A DNA stretch of 25,748 nucleotides from a virus, in IMG/VR virus record IMGVR_UViG_3300046484_000008, positions 1 through 25,748 of that record. One strand, written 5' to 3'. Below the pieces are notes generated by a model. The model searched no databases, was not told where the DNA came from, and saw only the letters and a list, made by a program, of their open reading frames with translations. This document shows, piece by piece, positions 21,765 to 25,748 of this stretch; position 1 is the first letter of the stretch, and each line of letters starts with the position of its first letter. The position numbers and the translations under genes are program-made.

Positions 21765-23282
21765 ATGACTGGAGCACAACCTTGGCAGATGGCAGAAGGA
21801 GAAGAGTTAGGATTTAGTCCTCGGGGTTCTGCTCTTCCTAATACACCTAGATTCACTAATTTTACACCTACCCAAAATGCCTTTCCAGGGTATAATCCAC
21901 AACCTAATTTGGGTGGGGGTGCGCCTCCTATAAATCCTGCTGTTACTCCTTCGATAACCCCAAACAACAATAACTGGGGTTATAGATTAGGGCAACGATA
22001 TGCCCAACCTGGAAAGATAATGGGTGGTTTAGGTAAAATAGGTACTGGCATGGCTGCGGTTGGTATTGGCAATGCGCTAACCCCTAATGTGCCTAATACT
22101 GGAACTTACGAAGATCCCAAAATGTTGGGTACAAATCTTAGTGCGGATACTGTATCAAATACTCTGGGAGGATTAGGCCCTTGGGCGCAAGGAGTAGGTA
22201 AACTCTTAACAATTGCCCCAATAGTAAGTGGGCTTGCTAAACGAGCAGGTTATGCTATGGGTGGTGGTGTTTCTGCTGGAGACATGGCAGCAACTGACAA
22301 AAGATTAGCAGATGCGTGGGCTAAGACGCATTCTGTTGGTAAGATTCTTGCCGAAGCCGGGGAACCTTTACCAGGAGTTATGCCAGAAAACCCTGCTCTG
22401 ACTACGCCTCCTGCTTCTGGTTCCGCCGAAGATTTTCTCGCTACCAGGGGTATACCAGAAGTCAAGGATTCTCTTGGCCGGGTCATACCTCGTTCCATCC
22501 CAGGCCAACCTGTGCCTACCGGCGGAGGATATATTACCGATGACCGAGGCATCAGACATGATTTGCAGAGTGTTGGCGGTTCAGCGAATACGAATGTGCT
22601 GAATCTTCCTGATGATCGAGCGGCAAGCGATTTTAATCCTAATGGTACTGCGAAATCAAAAATACCAGCAATCACGTTTAGTAATCCAATTACAGATAGA
22701 AGTAATCCCGCTTATAATATGATGCAAGGTGCTACAGATAATCAGAACCAGATAGAAGCTTTAAATACTGCTATTAGACCCTATGCTCTTGAAGAAATGT
22801 CTTCTAAGAGTGCTATGCAAAGAGGAGCAGCAGCAAATTCTGCATCTGAGGCTAAAAATAGGGGTGCTCTTACAGAAGCTAATAAAGAACATCTATTAGG
22901 GCAAGCTCAGTATTTTAGGGAGCATGGTAATTATTTTGCTAATCAACCGAGTAAGCTTGAAACTAGAGAACTACAAAATGAGCAGATGAAACATGACCAA
23001 GCTATGAAGGCTGCACTTGCTGCAACTAAAGATGATAGTACCAAAAATTTTGACCAGGAATATTATAAAGCGTACATAGCACAAAAAAATGCAGAAGCAG
23101 GGATGAAACCAAAACAAGTACAAAAAACACCTGCTGTAAAAGGTTTCTTTGGTGGTGTTAAAACTCCAGCTACTTATGAAACTGAATGGGGTAATCCACA
23201 AGATGTAGCATTGCAGAATGGAATATCTCCTGCTGAGTTACAAGAATACTATAGGATGCATCCTGAACTTCAATCTAAATAA
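21765..23282 (+). CDS. putative internal virion (ejection) protein, 505 aa
   Basis: I choose ATG 21765, with AGGGAGACT upstream, over a TTG 18 bases earlier. The N-terminus is Pro/Asn/Gly-rich and likely disordered (up to about 70). A Gly/Ala-rich segment (GKIMGGLGKIGTGMAAVGIG, about 82-101; also 140-165) could insert in membranes. The middle is polar and loop-rich, and residues 330-430 form charged helices with many Gln/Asn/Lys. This mix, and its place between a helical structural protein and a very large protein, suits a DNA-ejection protein carried in the head. No enzyme motif is seen. About 22360-22640 is GC-richer than the rest of the gene. Confidence 0.68.
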   Translation: MTGAQPWQMAEGEELGFSPRGSALPNTPRFTNFTPTQNAFPGYNPQPNLGGGAPPINPAVTPSITPNNNNWGYRLGQRYAQPGKIMGGLGKIGTGMAAVGIGNALTPNVPNTGTYEDPKMLGTNLSADTVSNTLGGLGPWAQGVGKLLTIAPIVSGLAKRAGYAMGGGVSAGDMAATDKRLADAWAKTHSVGKILAEAGEPLPGVMPENPALTTPPASGSAEDFLATRGIPEVKDSLGRVIPRSIPGQPVPTGGGYITDDRGIRHDLQSVGGSANTNVLNLPDDRAASDFNPNGTAKSKIPAITFSNPITDRSNPAYNMMQGATDNQNQIEALNTAIRPYALEEMSSKSAMQRGAAANSASEAKNRGALTEANKEHLLGQAQYFREHGNYFANQPSKLETRELQNEQMKHDQAMKAALAATKDDSTKNFDQEYYKAYIAQKNAEAGMKPKQVQKTPAVKGFFGGVKTPATYETEWGNPQDVALQNGISPAELQEYYRMHPELQSK

Positions 23283-23309
23283 TATTTCCATTATAAAGGA
23301 AAGTGTTAT

Positions 23310-25748
23310 ATGGCTTTGACTCCTGAACAAATTTCATATTTAGATAGTTTACATGGAGTACAATCTGCTCCTGCTGAAGCATCTTCAGGTATGGGTGAAT
23401 TAGGTAAGTCACTAGGTAGGGGTGCTTTAAGTATACCTACAACTATACTTAATGCTGCTGCTGGTGTTACAAGAGCTATAGGTGGAGGCCCCAATAAAGT
23501 ATCTAATGCTATTGTTGGAGCTAGGGATGCAGTAGACCAGTTTGGTCAACCTCTTGCTGAGAATGCTCAGTATGCTCAAGAACATCCAATACAAAAAATA
23601 GCACAAGGCGCAATTGAAGGTGGTATGCAAATACTTCCTTCTCTTATTCCTGGCCCTGTTGGGCGTGCATATGCTGCCGGTCTTGTTCCTGCCTTTGCTG
23701 GTTCTACTCTTGAAAAGGGTTTAGAGAAACAAGATACTAATAACCCCGAAAGAACCGAACAGCAGAAGTTAGCAAGAGCAGCTATACCTGCTGCTGCTGA
23801 AGGTGCCCTGTTGCACTACATGGGGCCTATTGGTGAGAAGTTAGGGCTTGAGTCTGGTGCTGGTCTAGTAAAAAGTGTTGATGTTCTTAACAAAGGAACT
23901 GCACCTTCTTTAGTAGGTCAGATTGCTAAACGTGGTGCTTTCGATACTGGATATCTCACTGGGATGGGTAAAGCCGTTGGGGGTGCTGAAGTAGCAACAG
24001 GTATTCAAACACCTGATGAATACAAAGAAGGAGTTAAACCAGAGAACCTAATGCTTGAGATGGCTACTAATCTAGGTATGGGTTTGGGGTTCGGAGCACT
24101 TCATGGTGTTCAAGCTAAACAGCAAGCCAAAGCTTTACATGCAATGGCAACTAATGACATGCCAGGTCAACGGCAAGTTGGCTATGATGCTATAAGTAAT
24201 CTTCTTGAGCAGAAGGGTTATAAACCAGAAGCAGAGAACTTTAAGAACAATATGGGGGATCTTGAGAATCTTAGAGCACAGTCTGTGGCTCAGGGGGTAG
24301 ATCTTTCTAAAGTACCCAACAATCCTCTCTTGCACGTTAAGGATTATATAGCAGATCATATTTCCCTGTTAGATAAACCTAAGTTGGATAATACTATTGA
24401 TCCTGTAAGTATACTTGGAACTGATGGAGGAATAACAAATGATAAAGAAAACAAGCAAGGGATTCAAAGTAACCTCGGAGGAGGGCAAAAACCTATCCTC
24501 GGACAACCTCTCCAAAGCAGCAGCGGTGAAGCGGCTTCAACAGGTGGAATACTTCAAGCACAACAAGGGGAAAGGCAAGCCAGCCCTAGGGGAAAAATAA
24601 GAGAACTATTTGACCCAGTTGCTAATGCTCAAGGAATAGTAGATGCAGATAAGTCTGGCACTCCTCTTCTTACCCATGATGCTACCGGGCCTCTTGATAT
24701 GCTTACTAAGACCATGCTTGCTAATAATAAGTATATTCAACAGGATGAGTATGGCTATCATCCTTCAGATAAAGCTGTTGAAAAAGCACAGTCTATTCTT
24801 GATAAGCACACTAAGAATCAAGTTAGTACCCAAGAGAAATTAGCAACTCCTGAAACACGCCCTGTTCTTAGAGATGAGGTTGTGGGAGAAAGACCTACGG
24901 GAGAAGCAGCCCAAGAACTTAAAGTAGCAGCTTCTATGACACCGGCAGAGTATGTCCAACACGCTACAGGTAGAACTATAGAACAGAACTTGGCTCTTGG
25001 TGGTAAAACCGCTGTAGATTCTTTGTTAGCGGCTCATCAGCAAGCTGTCAACTTTTATAAAAAACCAGAAACAGTTATCAAAACATCGGCAGAGAAACCG
25101 GCAACTATTGAACCTGAACCTAGAGAAGCAGAGCAGACGGCTAAAGCCAGGGTTGCTACGGGAACTTCTGCAAAACCAAATGAGGAAATTCCTGTAAAGC
25201 CATTTATAGCAAATGAAAATACGCCTATTGAAAAATTTGTAGATCATATAACTAAAGGCACACTTGACAAAGATTCGCCGCATAATCAACAATATTATCA
25301 GAATAATACTAGTAATATAGAAGCAGAACTTCAAAAAAGAGCTGCCACGGGGACTATTAAACCAGAACCAGTGGGTAAAACATCAGCGGATAAACTGGCA
25401 ACACCCTCAAAAGAGGGTAAAATAGAAGGTAAAGACTTAGCTGCTTGGGGTAGAGAGAATGCTAAAGACTTGTATCAACAATGGTTTAAAGCAGATACTA
25501 AAGAAGGTAAGATAGCAGCTAGAACAGAACTAGAGAAAGCTTATAAAGAAGGTAAAACGGTTCCTGTTGAAAAACCTATAGTAGAAACTAAGACACCTTC
25601 TACAGAAGAAAAGATAAAGACTCCTAAACAGTGGAGAAAGAAAGTAGATAATATTGATAAGCTTATCAAAGATAAAGAATTTGATTCTTATCAAGAGATT
25701 AATAAACTTAAAAAAGAAGCAATGACTAAAGAAGAGGGTGGGGAAGGT
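23310..25748 (+). CDS. very large internal virion/polyvalent-like protein, 3' end outside window
   Basis: The frame opens at ATG 23310 (AAAGGAAAG upstream) and stays open for all 813 codons to the window end. Residues 1-270 are Gly/Ala-rich with helical hydrophobic stretches (e.g. GRGALSIPTTILNAAAGVTR, QILPSLIPGPVGRAYAAGLV) that could be membrane-active. From about 330 on, the protein alternates short ordered blocks (KIRELFDPVANAQGIVDAD, MTPAEYVQHATGR) with Lys/Glu/Pro-rich linkers containing repeats of the form KPE-x-x-x-KTS. Such multi-block proteins resemble large ejected 'polyvalent' phage proteins, whose enzyme domains often lie further on. No catalytic motif is visible in the part present. 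Confidence 0.75.
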   Translation, partial: MALTPEQISYLDSLHGVQSAPAEASSGMGELGKSLGRGALSIPTTILNAAAGVTRAIGGGPNKVSNAIVGARDAVDQFGQPLAENAQYAQEHPIQKIAQGAIEGGMQILPSLIPGPVGRAYAAGLVPAFAGSTLEKGLEKQDTNNPERTEQQKLARAAIPAAAEGALLHYMGPIGEKLGLESGAGLVKSVDVLNKGTAPSLVGQIAKRGAFDTGYLTGMGKAVGGAEVATGIQTPDEYKEGVKPENLMLEMATNLGMGLGFGALHGVQAKQQAKALHAMATNDMPGQRQVGYDAISNLLEQKGYKPEAENFKNNMGDLENLRAQSVAQGVDLSKVPNNPLLHVKDYIADHISLLDKPKLDNTIDPVSILGTDGGITNDKENKQGIQSNLGGGQKPILGQPLQSSSGEAASTGGILQAQQGERQASPRGKIRELFDPVANAQGIVDADKSGTPLLTHDATGPLDMLTKTMLANNKYIQQDEYGYHPSDKAVEKAQSILDKHTKNQVSTQEKLATPETRPVLRDEVVGERPTGEAAQELKVAASMTPAEYVQHATGRTIEQNLALGGKTAVDSLLAAHQQAVNFYKKPETVIKTSAEKPATIEPEPREAEQTAKARVATGTSAKPNEEIPVKPFIANENTPIEKFVDHITKGTLDKDSPHNQQYYQNNTSNIEAELQKRAATGTIKPEPVGKTSADKLATPSKEGKIEGKDLAAWGRENAKDLYQQWFKADTKEGKIAARTELEKAYKEGKTVPVEKPIVETKTPSTEEKIKTPKQWRKKVDNIDKLIKDKEFDSYQEINKLKKEAMTKEEGGEG

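Noticed and set aside
1-25748. tRNA genes, rRNA, insertion sequences and integrase
   Set aside because: No cloverleaf-like segments, transposase or integrase motifs were recognised in any part of the window.

Overview
The window looks like about 26 kb of a tailed, double-stranded DNA bacteriophage (or prophage). It holds a rightward packaging and virion-assembly module in canonical phage order: small terminase, large terminase, portal, scaffold, major capsid protein, head-tail adaptor, tail hub, surface proteins and internal virion proteins. There is no tail-tube or tape-measure gene in the window, and large helical or glycine/alanine-rich proteins follow the surface genes, so a short-tailed (podovirus-like) virion is the best guess. 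The host cannot be named. Shine-Dalgarno sequences are canonical (AGGAGG-like), and the sequence is AT-rich except for a few distinct GC-richer patches.

Region 1 (1-3124, all leftward) is a tightly packed accessory or early operon. It holds a T7-type ATP-dependent DNA ligase, two small Cys-rich proteins, an unrecognised 200-aa protein, a Tyr/Asn/Asp-Gly repeat protein encoded by a hexanucleotide repeat, a DUF6948-like protein and a string of very small genes (28-56 aa). Many of these overlap by 4-29 bases and each has its own ribosome binding site. Region 2 (about 3268-3736, leftward) is a self-contained GC-rich transcription unit: a sigma70-like promoter, a 98-aa gene and a rho-independent terminator, which is the classic layout of a phage moron.

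Region 3 (about 3740-4431) is the AT-rich divergent control region, with one small rightward gene (48 aa). Region 4 (4432-15555, rightward) is DNA packaging and head: terS; terL interrupted inside its Walker A P-loop by a LAGLIDADG intein with the signature of a class 3 intein; a ferritin-like/DUF5856-like protein; portal; scaffold; major capsid protein; a probable decoration protein; a head-tail adaptor; and a P22 gp10-like hub. Three hairpin terminators or attenuators around the scaffold, capsid and decoration genes suggest graded expression.

Region 5 (about 15620-20140) is a GC-richer island of probable surface or tail proteins: an internally duplicated beta protein, a two-TM membrane protein, an Asp-box beta-propeller and an unrecognised 495-aa protein. 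It ends abruptly inside a 242-aa gene whose N- and C-terminal parts differ in base composition. Region 6 (20150-25748) returns to AT-rich DNA and encodes large helical and disordered proteins, likely internal or ejected virion proteins. The last one is open at the window end after 813 codons.

The observations most worth following are the terL class 3 intein (Glu at position 1), the moron, the microgene operon, and the mosaic tail island with a break inside a gene.
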